From positions 2,294,001-2,358,000 of the forward strand of contig SDUX01000004.1 of the NCBI GenBank assembly GCA_008729055.1: 64,000 nucleotides of DNA, written 5' to 3'. The DNA comes from Pyropia haitanensis. Taxonomy: Eukaryota; Rhodophyta; Bangiophyceae; Bangiales; Bangiaceae. Every line of letters starts with the position of its first letter. Position 1 is the first letter of the stretch. Made by a program: the position numbers and the translations under genes. The notes beneath the pieces are model-generated. The model saw only the letters and a list, made by a program, of their open reading frames with translations. It did no database searches and was not told the origin of the DNA. Positions 20,076 through 30,176 of the stretch are shown here, one piece after another.

Positions 20076-22373
20076 CGCCGCCGTCCTCGCAGCAAAGGCC
20101 GCCCCGGCCGCCGCGGTCATTGGCGCCGTGTCGACCGCGGCCGTCGCGCCGGCGGCGGGCCGCCACCCGCCGCCGTCGGCGCCGTCGTCGCGGCCGGGGA
20201 CGGCGCCGGCGGCGGCAACGACATCGGAGACGGCGTCGGCGCCGTCGTCGCGGGGGGGGACGGCGCCGGCGGCGACGACACCGCGGACGGCGTCGGCGGC
20301 GGTGGCGGCGGCGGCGGGCGCGGAGGGGGCGGGCGCAACGGTAGGGGCGGCGGCGGCGGCGGCGGCGGCAGCGACGGCGGCGGCGGCGTCGGCATCAGCG
20401 AGCACCTCCAGGTACGCCCGCTTGCGCTCCTCGTCCCGTGCGCGGGTGCCGGCGCTGCTGCGCTGGTTGCTCATGTTCTTGAGCGCCTTCTCCGCCGCCT
20501 CGAGGCCGTCCGAGCCGACCGCCGCCGCCTCGTTACGGGCGACGAGCAGGCCGGCGAGGACGGCGCGCTTGGTCCGCGGCGCCCCCCCCCCCGGCGGCGT
20601 GGCCGGCGCGGCCGGCTCGGCGTCCCAGTCTGTCTTGGCGGCCGCCTGTGCCGCTGCCGCCCGCTTGTCCACGCGGGCCACCTCGGTGGCGCCGCCGGGG
20701 AGGTCGGCGACGCGGTCACGGAGGTCGGCCGCCTGCGCCCGCTCCTTGCGCCGGCGGCGCTGCTGCGCGTCCCGGCAGGCCGCGCGCCGCGCGTCGGTCT
20801 GCTTGAACTTTTTGGCAGCGCCGTCACGGGCGGCGGCGGGGTGTACGGCGGACGCGCCCCGCTCGTCAAGGAGGCGCGGGTCGATGGTGGCAAACGCCGC
20901 CGCCGCGGCGTCCCGCTCTGCCCGGTCGCGCTTGGCTGTGGCGCCGTTGCCGGCGGTGGCCGTAGCCACCACAGCAGGCTGCGCCGCCGTGTCCGTGGCG
21001 GGACGGCCCTGCCCCAACGCACCGGCGGAGCCGTTACCAACCACAAACGGGTACGGGCGGGGCGGGTCACCCGCGGCTGGGAGGGTCGAGCCACGCGCGG
21101 CCTCCGCGCGCGGGCGGTCCACGCCGTGGGAGCCGCCCGCGCCCAGCGGCCGCCCCAGCTGGGCTGGTCCGTAGGCGTCCGCCACGAACGAGCCGCCGCC
21201 GCGGTCGTCGGCTGGTCCGGCCGGCACCCCCTGCATCCCCCGCCCCACGCCGCCGGCCGTACCCACAACAGGCTGCGCCCACGCGTCCGCGGCGGGACGC
21301 CGCTGCCCCAGCTCCCCGGCCGACCCGTCACGGTGCGCCCTTAGGTAAGCATCGAGCCAGTCCGCGTCTTGGACGATCGAGCCGCGCGCGGCGTCCGCGG
21401 ACGGGAGCCCCACGCCGCGGGCGCTGCCCGCGCCCAACGACTGTCCCGGCTGGGCGAGTCCGTCCTCGTACGGCACGAGGGAGCTGCCGCCGCCGTTGCC
21501 GGCTTGTCCGTTCGGAGCCACCGGCATCCCCCCTCGATGCCCCTGCTCCGGCGCAACGGTCAGCCCGACACCGCCCCCAAATAGGGTACGAGCCTCGTCC
21601 CACGAGTACAACGCCGGCGCGTCGGAGCGCCGCGCGGCATCAGCGCCGACGCCGCCGCCGCCGCCGGCTTGTCCGGTCGGCGCGACCGGCATCCCCCCTG
21701 GATGCCCCTGCCCCGGCGCAACGGTCGGCCCGACGTCGCCCCCCAACTGGGCACAAATCCTGTCCCACACGTCCCTCGACGGCATGCTGAAGCCGGGCGC
21801 GGCACCAGCGCCGACGCCGCCGCCGCCGCCGGCTTGTCCGGTCGGCGCGACCGGCATCCCCCCTGGATGCCCCTGCTCCGTCGCAACGGTCAGCCCGACA
21901 CCGCCCCGATACAGGGCGAGAGCCTCGTCCCACAAATCCGGCGCGGGCGAGTCGGAGCCCCGCGCGGCACCAGCGCCGACGCCGTGCGCGCCGCCGCCAA
22001 TGCCGGCGGGCGGGCCGTACGGCGGCGGCGCGCCGTCCCACGCCGCCGCGTCGGCCCGCACAGCCACCAACGGGTGCCCTGCGGGCGGCGGCGCGGCGGA
22101 CCCGCCGGGGCGGCCGCCACCCCCACGCGGCGGGTGCGGGCGCGTCGGGCCGCCCCGACCGGCCGCCGCGTCAACGCGGTCGGCGGTCGTGGCGGCGGCA
22201 CTGGCGGGCGGCGCCGCCACCGGCACCACCGCCGCCGCCGCCGACGACGCTGCCGCCAACGCCGCCGCCGCCGCCGCCGTCGACGACAACGACCCCGCGG
22301 CGGCGGGCGCCGCGGCGGGGCCGGCCGCGTCAGCAGACGGCAGCCCGCCGGGCGGCGGCGGGCGCTCGCCCAT
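19935..22373 (-). CDS. divergent bZIP-like, repeat-containing nuclear protein
   Basis: An uninterrupted 812-residue frame from ATG at 22373. The N-terminal third is Ala/Pro/Gly-rich. The centre carries three copies of a 55-residue repeat containing QGHPGGMPVAPTGQAGGGGG. About residues 545-575 read DARRAACRDAQQRRRRKERA followed by QAADLRDRVADL. This resembles a bZIP basic region of the fungal AP-1 sort (NRAAQRxFRERK), but the near-invariant Asn is Cys. The coil is short, with PGG right after the second Leu. KKFKQ before it could serve as a nuclear localisation signal. A second charged helical stretch, RARDEERKRAYLEVLADA, precedes a C-terminal poly-Ala tract ending AEKRA. A DNA-binding role is only a suggestion. 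CCAAT-type motifs stand upstream at about 22766 and 22810. Confidence 0.6.
21501..21995 (-). repeat. 165-bp in-frame repeat, three copies
   Basis: The motif GGCTTGTCCG recurs at 21501, 21666 and 21831, an exact 165-bp period, so each copy encodes 55 residues in frame. The two downstream copies share long identical blocks, while the first is more diverged. The array lies inside the bZIP-like coding sequence and looks like a recent internal duplication. Confidence 0.88.
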
Positions 22374-24272
22374 GGCGTGGCAGGCCGCACCGGGGGGGAC
22401 GGACGAGTAGGGGGTGGGGGGGCGAAGGGCGGGGGGGGGCGGGGGGGAGGCTCGACGGCGCGCGGCAGAGACCCGAGGGCAGCACCGTGGGGGGAAGGTT
22501 TTACAGCGAGCCGCCGCGACCGAGAGCACGCGTGGGGGGAGAGACGAGGAAGAGGCGCAGGCGGCGGCGTGGCGCGGACGACACGCAGACGGCCGCGGCG
22601 GCGGCTTGCGGCGGCGGCCGGCCCGGCGGCGCGGTGGGGTGCACACGCCAAGTGTAGCGCGAGGCGGTACGGTATCCAGGATGACCATCCGCGCGCGCGG
22701 CGGCGGGCCGACGCAGATTGCCATCTCGGGGGTGCTGCAAGGAATTGACTCGATGGGAGCCGCTGATTGGTCCACGGTGCGGCCGTGTGCGTGCGCGCAG
22801 CGTTCCCAGCCAATAACGCAACGCGGCCGACATTCCATAGGCGAGGAATCGTCGCAAGAAGTTGACCCTCGTTCCTAAATGTTGGCCAAGGGCGCCGTCG
22901 TCTGGCCTTGACGACAGCAGACACGTGCCGAGCACCGTCCCAACGCCCACTGCAAGATCCACTTCCTTGCTGTACCTGTACGTGGAACGCCGCCCCCATC
23001 GGTGGGACCATACGACGGCGTCACAACCGGTCCAGACAATCTAGGCGGACTCCGCTATGTCTAATCGTGATGCACGGCGATGCATATTGCTGTCGTCCCA
23101 ATTTTGAAGGCTGTGTATGCGTGCAACTGCACCACAGTGGATGACCAATGATATGCCTAAGGGTGAGCTGATCTAACCAATAGCTGCCCAGTATCGCGCT
23201 CAGATATTGCGCAGACGGGCTAAAGTGCGATTGTCTGCGAATTTCAGACCAGATAGATCGGAATACTGGCTGTCGTCGTGGCTTGCTGGTCCACTCTGGT
23301 CAAGAATTCGCCTGAGATCCATGGGAAACAGGGGAGATGGCGAAGGAAGACAAGCGCTCTTTGACCAATCAGCGCCCTGCTCGAGGTGGGCTCCCAGCCG
23401 TAGCCAATCAGGTGCTCTTGGGATGTGAAGCGCCACGCGATCGGATCACACCACGCAAGCCAACGTCCTCGCCCGCGTAAGTGCTCTTCCTCGTTGCTGC
23501 CGCCCCCTCCTCCTGACCCTCTGCGCGTCCGGTGCCGCTTTTCTTTTTCCTCGGTCGCCGTTCTTATTGTTTTTTGTTCCTCGCCCGGCCGCGCTTACCA
23601 TCAGTCGCATCTTGCTGGTCTACCTGTGGTGTCCCCCGCCCCCGCTTTTTGGTCTGACTTGACTGTTCTTGACGATGACGCTTCCTCGTATCCCCACGTG
23701 TGCTTCCACTGCTTGTTGGCCTTCAAAGCCGCGGTGCTTCGTTGTGCTGCCGGCAGACGTTGACGGTGGGAGCGGCGGACTGGTTGGCTCTCGATTTGTC
23801 ACGGCTAGCATTTACGCGACGTATAGATCAGAAATACAGTCCTGGGACGGTACACCCGACTCACCCCCGGTCTACGACACCAGAGAGTTCAAACAACAAC
23901 GTCGTGGGAAGAATAACGTTAACGTGGCACGCCACGTATGCCACGTACACAACAACGGCCCGGACTTCCCACGAATGGCTTCCCATCTGTCGTTATCGGA
24001 GGCCTTCTTGCGTCGACATCGGGAGATCGCTTCTCACGACGGATCATGACACGTGTGGCGCTCTCACGCCTGCTTGACAACGGCGACGTGACGGCTTCCC
24101 ATTCGCCTGCCCCACGCGGGCTGAGCGGGTGGATCCCCTTCCCCCCTTTTGCTTCCCCGAGCCTTCGCGATAGGAGCCACGACTCCGACGCAGCTGTTTA
24201 AAGTCACGCAGCCACTGGGCGCTGCTATTGATATAACGTGATGGCTTCCCACGGAGTAGGCACGAGCGCTTA
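22374..24272. other. promoter flank and start of gene-poor region
   Basis: 22374-22660 is GC-rich and shows GATTGGTCC near 22765 and AGCCAATAACG near 22808, CCAAT-type sites on opposite strands. From 22860 on, composition drops to near 55% GC. GGCTTCCCA occurs three times (about 23976, 24092, 24243), and the pair ACGTGGC/GCCACGT forms a small inverted repeat at 23922-23937. No protein or RNA gene is recognised. The short frames here match nothing known. Confidence 0.4.
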
Positions 24273-24829
24273 GGGCACGTCCACCAATGTCGATATTCGC
24301 CGATATTCGTGCCACGTAGGAAAAACGTGGCGCGTCGGGCCAAACGTGGCACTGATGCGGTCGTTCATCAATGTCAACGAGCTATTCCGGCCTAAAACGA
24401 ACCCCCCTCAGCGAATAGACTTGATATAAGTGACGACATAACTTCCTCTCCGTACCCTGACGTCTGTTAGCTCCAGAGCTATCGCCGGGCCAAAACAGGG
24501 TGTTTTGGCCGAGCGATAGCCCTGGAGCCAACAGACCTTACCAATTGCCAGGGCGATGATTGGCTGAGAGCGTGCCACGTGTGGGCATCATTTCGACAGT
24601 GTGATAGTGGAGAGTTGTCAACACCAACGGCCTGGAACGAAGACGACGAACGGACCCGTGGTTTGGAAGGTAGCCTGTTGGTAGCCCCCGTCTCCACCGT
24701 AAGTCCACTTCACGTGCTTCGCCTGATAGCTCGCCGATAGCCCGACCACCCAGACGCTGCCACGTATGTACACGTGGCGTCTTAAAACCACTCATTTAAG
24801 ACTGATAGCCGACATTGGTGGACGTGCCC
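24273..24829. mobile_element. PIF/Harbinger-type MITE, 557 bp
   Basis: Perfect 20-bp terminal inverted repeats: GGGCACGTCCACCAATGTCG at 24273-24292 and its reverse complement at 24810-24829. Each end is flanked by TTA in direct orientation (24270-24272 and 24830-24832), the 3-bp target duplication expected of PIF/Harbinger elements. It has no transposase frame, so it would depend on an autonomous relative. Subterminal sequence is rich in GCCACGT and GATAGC motifs in both orientations, and a long hairpin occupies 24462-24536. Confidence 0.82.
24462..24536. repeat. 36-bp-arm hairpin inside the MITE
   Basis: Arms 24462-24497 and 24501-24536 are complementary at 32 of 36 positions with a 3-base loop. 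The outer ends are GTCTGTT and AACAGAC, and the loop side is CAAAACA/TGTTTTG. Near-perfect stems of this size can be processed as small-RNA precursors, or may be a nested foldback element. Confidence 0.85.
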
Positions 24830-24832
24830 TTA

Positions 24833-25364
24833 CCACATCCTGGTTGTTTAAACTCTCTACTGGCCGACGAGTTTACGTCGGGACAAACTGACCCACATCA
24901 GCGGGGCATTCAAAGACCGCAACACAGGATCGGCAGGAAAATGCATTCAAATTTGGTACTGGGAGATCCTGACTCCATCGTTGACTGGAGACCCGCCCGC
25001 CACCATTACAAGTGATCCGCACACAGATGTGGATTGCCCGACGCTACCGCTTCCAGCAAGAGTGGGGGGTGGTACCAGACCATGACCGGTTGCCCCTCCC
25101 CCCCCCCCCACCGTGTAAACGTGGACCACGGGCTGCAACGCACGTACGGTTCCCGCCAGCACCGTCGTGTCGATCGAAGCGACAGCCAGCCTCGTCAATG
25201 TCTGCGGACGTGCGATCGGGTCCAGGGAGACGCCGGCCGTTGAATGGCTGTTGACGGTCAGGATGGAGAGGGCGGGAGCAGACCGGGTGCGCGATCGACG
25301 ACTGATGACGCCAGGGATGTGCACAGCCCGCGCCCTCGCATTCATATGGGCGCGCGACCCGCAT
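24833..25364. other. spacer between two inverted-repeat elements
   Basis: Mixed composition. A poly-C run at 25096-25109 is the only homopolymer. Short open frames on both strands have no recognisable similarity. No RNA gene seen. Confidence 0.35.
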
Positions 25365-25366
25365 TA

Positions 25367-26215
25367 GAGAGCTTCGGCATGCGCGGCGTGGGTACCAAAT
25401 GTGGATAAAATGTGGGTGTGCGACCCACGTCGAGGTACCCACATTTGTATCCACGTCGAGCTTCGGCACGTACTCAAAAATCAATCGGGTCCGTCGCGCG
25501 CGTTCCCGCGGTCGGCCCAATAGAATGAAAGCCACTTACGGCATACCGCCGTTTTGGGCACGTATTTCGGGCGCGCAACTGCACCTATGAGTGCTGCGTC
25601 TCGGCGAGGTTGGCTTTAGCGTGGTGGGGGGCCCACGCGGAGAAAGGCTCGATCGGTCAGGGGAAAGGAGCAGGGGGGGCGGGGGTGGGAATGGGGGCGG
25701 AAACGCAAAGTCGTAAGGGGGACCGGGGGGCGGGGTGATAGGCATTGTGCGGGTATCCCTGAGGAAGGCAAGAACCGACGTCCAGGCGCGGCGAGCGGGT
25801 AAAGCGGCCGCGTGACGAGGACGCGTGGGGGGCGGAAGGGAGGGCGGGTTCAGGGGCCAAGAGCGAGAGCCAACGCGGACGGTTCACGCCCGTGCCTCGG
25901 AAGCAGGCGTACACAAAGGAGAGCGCCACAGCATCGTGGACAGCCTTCAGCAGAGGGCGTCCAGACGGCGGCGGTGCTGCTCTGGGGGCAGCCTTCAGTC
26001 GGAAAGTATCTGGCCGCGCACGCACCCTTTATCTTAATACGTGTTGGGGTGGCGCGAAGCACGCCGCGGGAAGCGCAGTCGGACCAGTATCTGACGTGGG
26101 TACGGAGGCGTGGATAGCCATTTATGGGTCGTCAAATGTGGGTCGGAGGCCTAACGTGGCAGAAACGTGTCCCCGACCCACGCCACCGACCCACATTTGA
26201 CATGCCGAAGCCCTC
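25367..26215. mobile_element. TA-flanked inverted-repeat element, 849 bp
   Basis: The left end reads GAGAGCTTCGGCATG (25367-25381) and the right end is the complement of GAGGGCTTCGGCATG (26201-26215), 14 of 15 matching. Both ends are bordered by TA (25365-25366, 26216-26217), as left by Tc1/mariner or Stowaway insertion. Just inside each end lie short inverted CCCACATTT/AAATGTGG motifs that can fold. The middle (about 25590-26060) is more GC-rich than the ends and could be captured host sequence. No transposase is visible. Confidence 0.6.
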
Positions 26216-26340
26216 TATTGGACGGCGCGGAAAGATCACCGTTTGAACACCACCTCGGTCCGACGAACCAACAACTACATTTTGATTTAATTAAAATGTG
26301 ATTCACAACTATGGTGGTATGGACCGCTCTGTGTGACGCC

Positions 26341-26364
26341 ACATGGCTTTGGCCAAAGCCATGT
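26341..26364. repeat. 24-bp perfect palindrome
   Basis: Half-site ACATGGCTTTGG is followed directly by its exact reverse complement, with no loop. It lies in the low-GC region about 125 bp right of the TA-flanked element. A smaller AT palindrome, TTTAATTAAA, lies nearby at about 26287-26296. Confidence 0.9.
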
Positions 26365-27754
26365 ATGATAGCGGTGACGTCGAGTTTGTGGCGCCGACGC
26401 CGTACCCTCGTGAGGAGCAGAAGCCAATCAGCTGTCGCCGTGGCGTGATACAAACACGCCGCCACAAACTCAACCGTGTCCTAGACTGGGGGTCAGAGCA
26501 CCATTCACGATTTTTTCCGGTGCAAGCCGCGACTCAGCCGCGACTCAGCAGCTTCCCTAAGAATTTAGAAGTTAATTGAATAAAATACTGATGCTGTGCA
26601 GCAGGCAACGTTCTGCACTTAGTATAGGTATGTCATAGTGTGACACACAGGCTCCCAAAATACAAGCGTGGCGCGAGCTTAGAACGGCGGGCGCGGTACT
26701 CGCAGACACAGTTTGACCACCGAAGGCGCCAGACATCGTGCGTGGAAGGGTCCCCTCCTCTTTGCAAGACCTGCCTCGACCCCACTCACTCAACTTGTAG
26801 GTATCCACCGGCGCCCACTCCCACTCCCTTCACAGCCTTTGACGCTCACCCACCCGTTTCCCCTCACCAAGTCAGGGCGGATCCCCTGCTGCTGTCCAAA
26901 CATGTGCGTACAGGTACAGCAAGACCGGAACCCCGTGCTTCTACAGGATTTTTCATTCGTACGTGCGAGCTCAGTGCACCATCTGCACCACATGCATCAG
27001 CCGGATCAGCCAGCTCGGACCAAGCCAACCAACTCAGATGGTCTACATGCGTGTGGACTCGATGGAAGACCCACTGCGCAGACGTCCTTTCCACGCCTGT
27101 CACACGACACAGGGCCGCGTCACACTAAGGAAAGGATGCTTGGAATGGGCGTCATCTCGATACCCTCTGGACGAGGAAGACCACCGGTCTTTGGTGCCTC
27201 TCTGCCAGGATCTCGGCTGCCGGCTTCCCCGTCAGCCTCCCCTGCCGCCCCCCCACTCCCTCCCGATCCCCTTTTGCCTCGAGCCGCACCCGCTGTCCGC
27301 CACGGCCAAGGTGGGCGGGCGGAGTGGCGCACCACGTAAACCGGGCGGGGGACCATCCGCCGGGGAAGCTCCAGCCTGACCAGCCGCCACGCCGCCCGCC
27401 TCTCCCCTGGCGTCTGCCACGGGCAGCCACCGCCACCATCCCTGAGGGCCCCCGCCGTACGGCCGCTGCAGCCGCTGTCGCTACCGCCAGCAGGGGACCC
27501 CCACCCCATGCCGCATGCCCGCCGTCGGGACGCCTCGGGCCTATCCCCGCGACTGGCGTCATCCCCTCGGCTGGCGCCTTTTCCACGGCTGGGGCGAGCC
27601 GGCAACCGCGGTTCGAGCCCACCCGCCTACTCCCCCCCCGCGCTCCCCGACCACGCTCCCCCGGCCGCGGGGCCTACGCCATCACAGCCGTGACAACCTC
27701 CCCGCGCCAGCCCGCCTGTGGCAGTCGCCGCCATGATTGACCGCCGCCGCCGCC
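26365..27754. other. gene-poor spacer
   Basis: AT-richer to 27110, then a GC-rich island 27130-27740 whose frames are Pro/Arg-rich without recognisable domains. No RNA gene supported. Confidence 0.35.
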
Positions 27755-28351
27755 GCGCAGTGGTGCTTAAAGGGAGGTTCAGGAATCGGCCCGAAATCGT
27801 GTTCGCGGGTTGCGGACTCGTTTGTGGACCCCCTCTCACCGTAAGATGCTCACCAGTATTCTCTTTTTTTTGTCTATCTCCTGTGGTCGTGCCGTCGGTC
27901 GACATACACCCTGCGTACCACCATTACGTGAAGGACCGTGAGCAGAGCTACAAGAGCATGTCAGAGAGCAGGGTGTATGTCGCCCGACCATTACCGTCCT
28001 GTGCGCCCCACAGCAGCTGTCAAAAACACCCCGCAGAAAATTGTGGAATCCACAAAAAACCTGTGGACGGGGCCTCAGAACGCACATTCTCCCTGGAAGC
28101 CGCCAGGCCTTTAAAGAGTACTGATTGGCTTGTGACCGAGGCCACCACGCGTTCTGAGTGGTGATTGGCTGATGCACTCAAGTGCCGCGCTGTGCTCCGC
28201 AAAGTTTTGCACATGGTCCACTGCGGATCCGCAAAATCCGAGAGAAAACGCGATCTACAGCCATCCTGGAAACCGTCTGTGGACTCGTCTGCGGGCGCCG
28301 CAACAGGTCAAAACAGGCTTTTCCTGAACCTTCCTTTAAGCACCACAGCGC
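27755..28351. mobile_element. inverted-repeat element, about 600 bp
   Basis: Left arm 27760-27785 and right arm 28321-28346 are inverted repeats matching at 25 of 26 positions, with GTGGTGCTTAAAGG at the outer end. The similarity extends weakly inward (GGACTCGT near both ends) and outward by GCGC. No clear target-site duplication can be defined, so its class is open. A smaller hairpin with 15-bp perfect arms lies inside at 27900-27982. Confidence 0.6.
27900..27982. repeat. 15-bp-arm inverted repeat
   Basis: CGACATACACCCTGC at 27900-27914 has its exact reverse complement at 27968-27982, separated by 53 bases, inside the larger inverted-repeat element at 27755-28351. Confidence 0.85.
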
Positions 28352-30176
28352 CGCCGGTATGGTGCATCTCACAAAAAATGGATGTTGTTGTTGTCCAGAA
28401 ATCACGCAGAATCGACGTCTGAGCCAATGAAACGAGCCTCTTCATGTTGTCAACCCGTCCACTTTTTGCGGGACGCACAGTAGCGCTCCCGTGGGTTCCG
28501 AGCCCGTCTGGAAACACCGCTGGACCAGCCTCCCCACAACTCCTGCCGGCCAACCGCAGCCTGCTCGGATGACCTGTCTGCGAGCCTTTGCCGCATGAGC
28601 GTGTTCGGTGGAAGCGTCACCTCCTCATGAGTGGCCGCCCTGCTGTTGCCTGGTGCACGAGTGTGCAAATAGAATATTCAGTGTCAGGTTTACTCTGGGA
28701 ATTGTTTGCGAGAAGACTCAGCACCAGTCAGCAGCTGGGTGTCGGTGCGAGGGCTGACGAACAGTGGGCGTCGCGTCGCGCACGCGAACGTTCAGCCCAT
28801 CTTGGGTAGGGGCGGGGTGCTGCGGGAGCCCCTTGCAGGATGGACAGGCATCCATGGGTCACTGGCTGGCGGTGGGGTCGGCCAGCGCGCCCCGCCCATC
28901 GAGGGACGAGAAGGTTCCGCTCCCGGAGGGGCGGGCGCTTCCCGGTTGCCTCGACCGTGTCGCGCCCGGGCTTCTGGAACAGAGGACGCGCTTGCTTGCG
29001 AGGAAGGGGCACCATTTCTCCATGGTTCGCCGGCCCGCTAGCCAGCCTGCTCGGCCGTCGAGGCTGCCCGCCGCGTCTGCAGGGCGCGCCTGCCAGAGGG
29101 TGCCACGCCGCCGGTCTCGTGCCAGTTCGGATTGGCTTGCTTGAACACTGGTCGCCGCCGCGGGCCCCGCCATGGAAGCCAATCTCGTCCGTGGTGACGG
29201 GATGAAGCTCAGTCAATTTTTTTCGCCACTCATCAAAAGAGAACAGAACCAGATGGGGACCGGGGCCTGCCGTCGCAAACGCTAGTATGTACGGTGGCAT
29301 TGTCAGTACCGCGCACGACCAAGCGGTATCATGAGTGGCGTGGATGGCCACGCGCAAGAAACAACCACCCGGTGACCACCGATGACTACTGTTGGCCATC
29401 AGGCAACTGCCAGACAACCTCCGCAGAGGACCGCCTGCGCCGAGGAGAGTGGGAGATGCGGCCCCAAACGGTGCATCGGGGCGGTGCTTGTTGCGCTAGT
29501 AGTCATGCATTGCTGAACAATGCAGTTGGGCACATTCAATGTTCGTACTGAAAAAAGATGCCTTTGCCGCTGAAAAAGCACGGTATCGAAAGCTCGCTAG
29601 TTTTACCGGTATCTCAACTTGCGCCATGTCTGCGAAATTACCGCGGTCATCTGGCGCTGGCATGCGCACAGAACCACTCATCTCCCCGAAAAATGCGCGG
29701 CGGGTCGCGCACCGTTTCGTCCTCTTTCTTGCGCGCCCGTTTTTGAGCCGCCCCGCCCGCTCGTCGGCGGGGCCACTCGCGTTCCGGTCGTGCAGAGGTG
29801 TTGCTGGTGTACTCCAGCGGCGGGCGGTTGCGGGGTGCGCCCCTCCACCGGGAACCCGCTGTGCTCCGTGCCGCCGCACCTGCCGCGTCCTTCCGCGCTG
29901 TTGCCATCCGTTTCCGTCCCCTCTCTGCGGGACGCGGCCGTGGCATCGCCATTGGCGGCGGGGTGTGGCGTTGGTGTTGCTGTCGGCGACCGCGCCCGGC
30001 TGCTACCCCCCCCGCCGCCGTTGCCACCTACCCCCTCGTTGACCCGCCGTCTCCGAGGTGTCCCTTATACTTGGCAACGGTCGCGGCGTGCAGACGCCTC
30101 GTTAGTAGCCGTTGGCCTGTGGTCGTTCCTCGCCCGGTCAGTGTCCGCCGGCTGCCTCCCGCTCAGGCTGGCTGGT
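28352..30176. other. gene-poor spacer and kinase 5' flank
   Basis: A GC-rich island at 28790-29190 and lower-GC sequence around it contain no recognisable gene. CGCCACTCAT near 29225 faces a reverse complement near 29330. Upstream of the kinase, CTTATACTT at about 30064-30072 is a possible TATA-like site 105 bases before the chosen start codon. Confidence 0.35.

Noticed and set aside
27600..27640. GGTTCGAGCCC resembling a tRNA B box
   Set aside because: No A box at the right distance and no cloverleaf arms can be drawn.
28728..29417. 229-codon minus-strand frame in a GC-rich island
   Set aside because: No conserved-looking segment, no start context and similar lengths on the opposite strand. 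Probably random openness at high GC.
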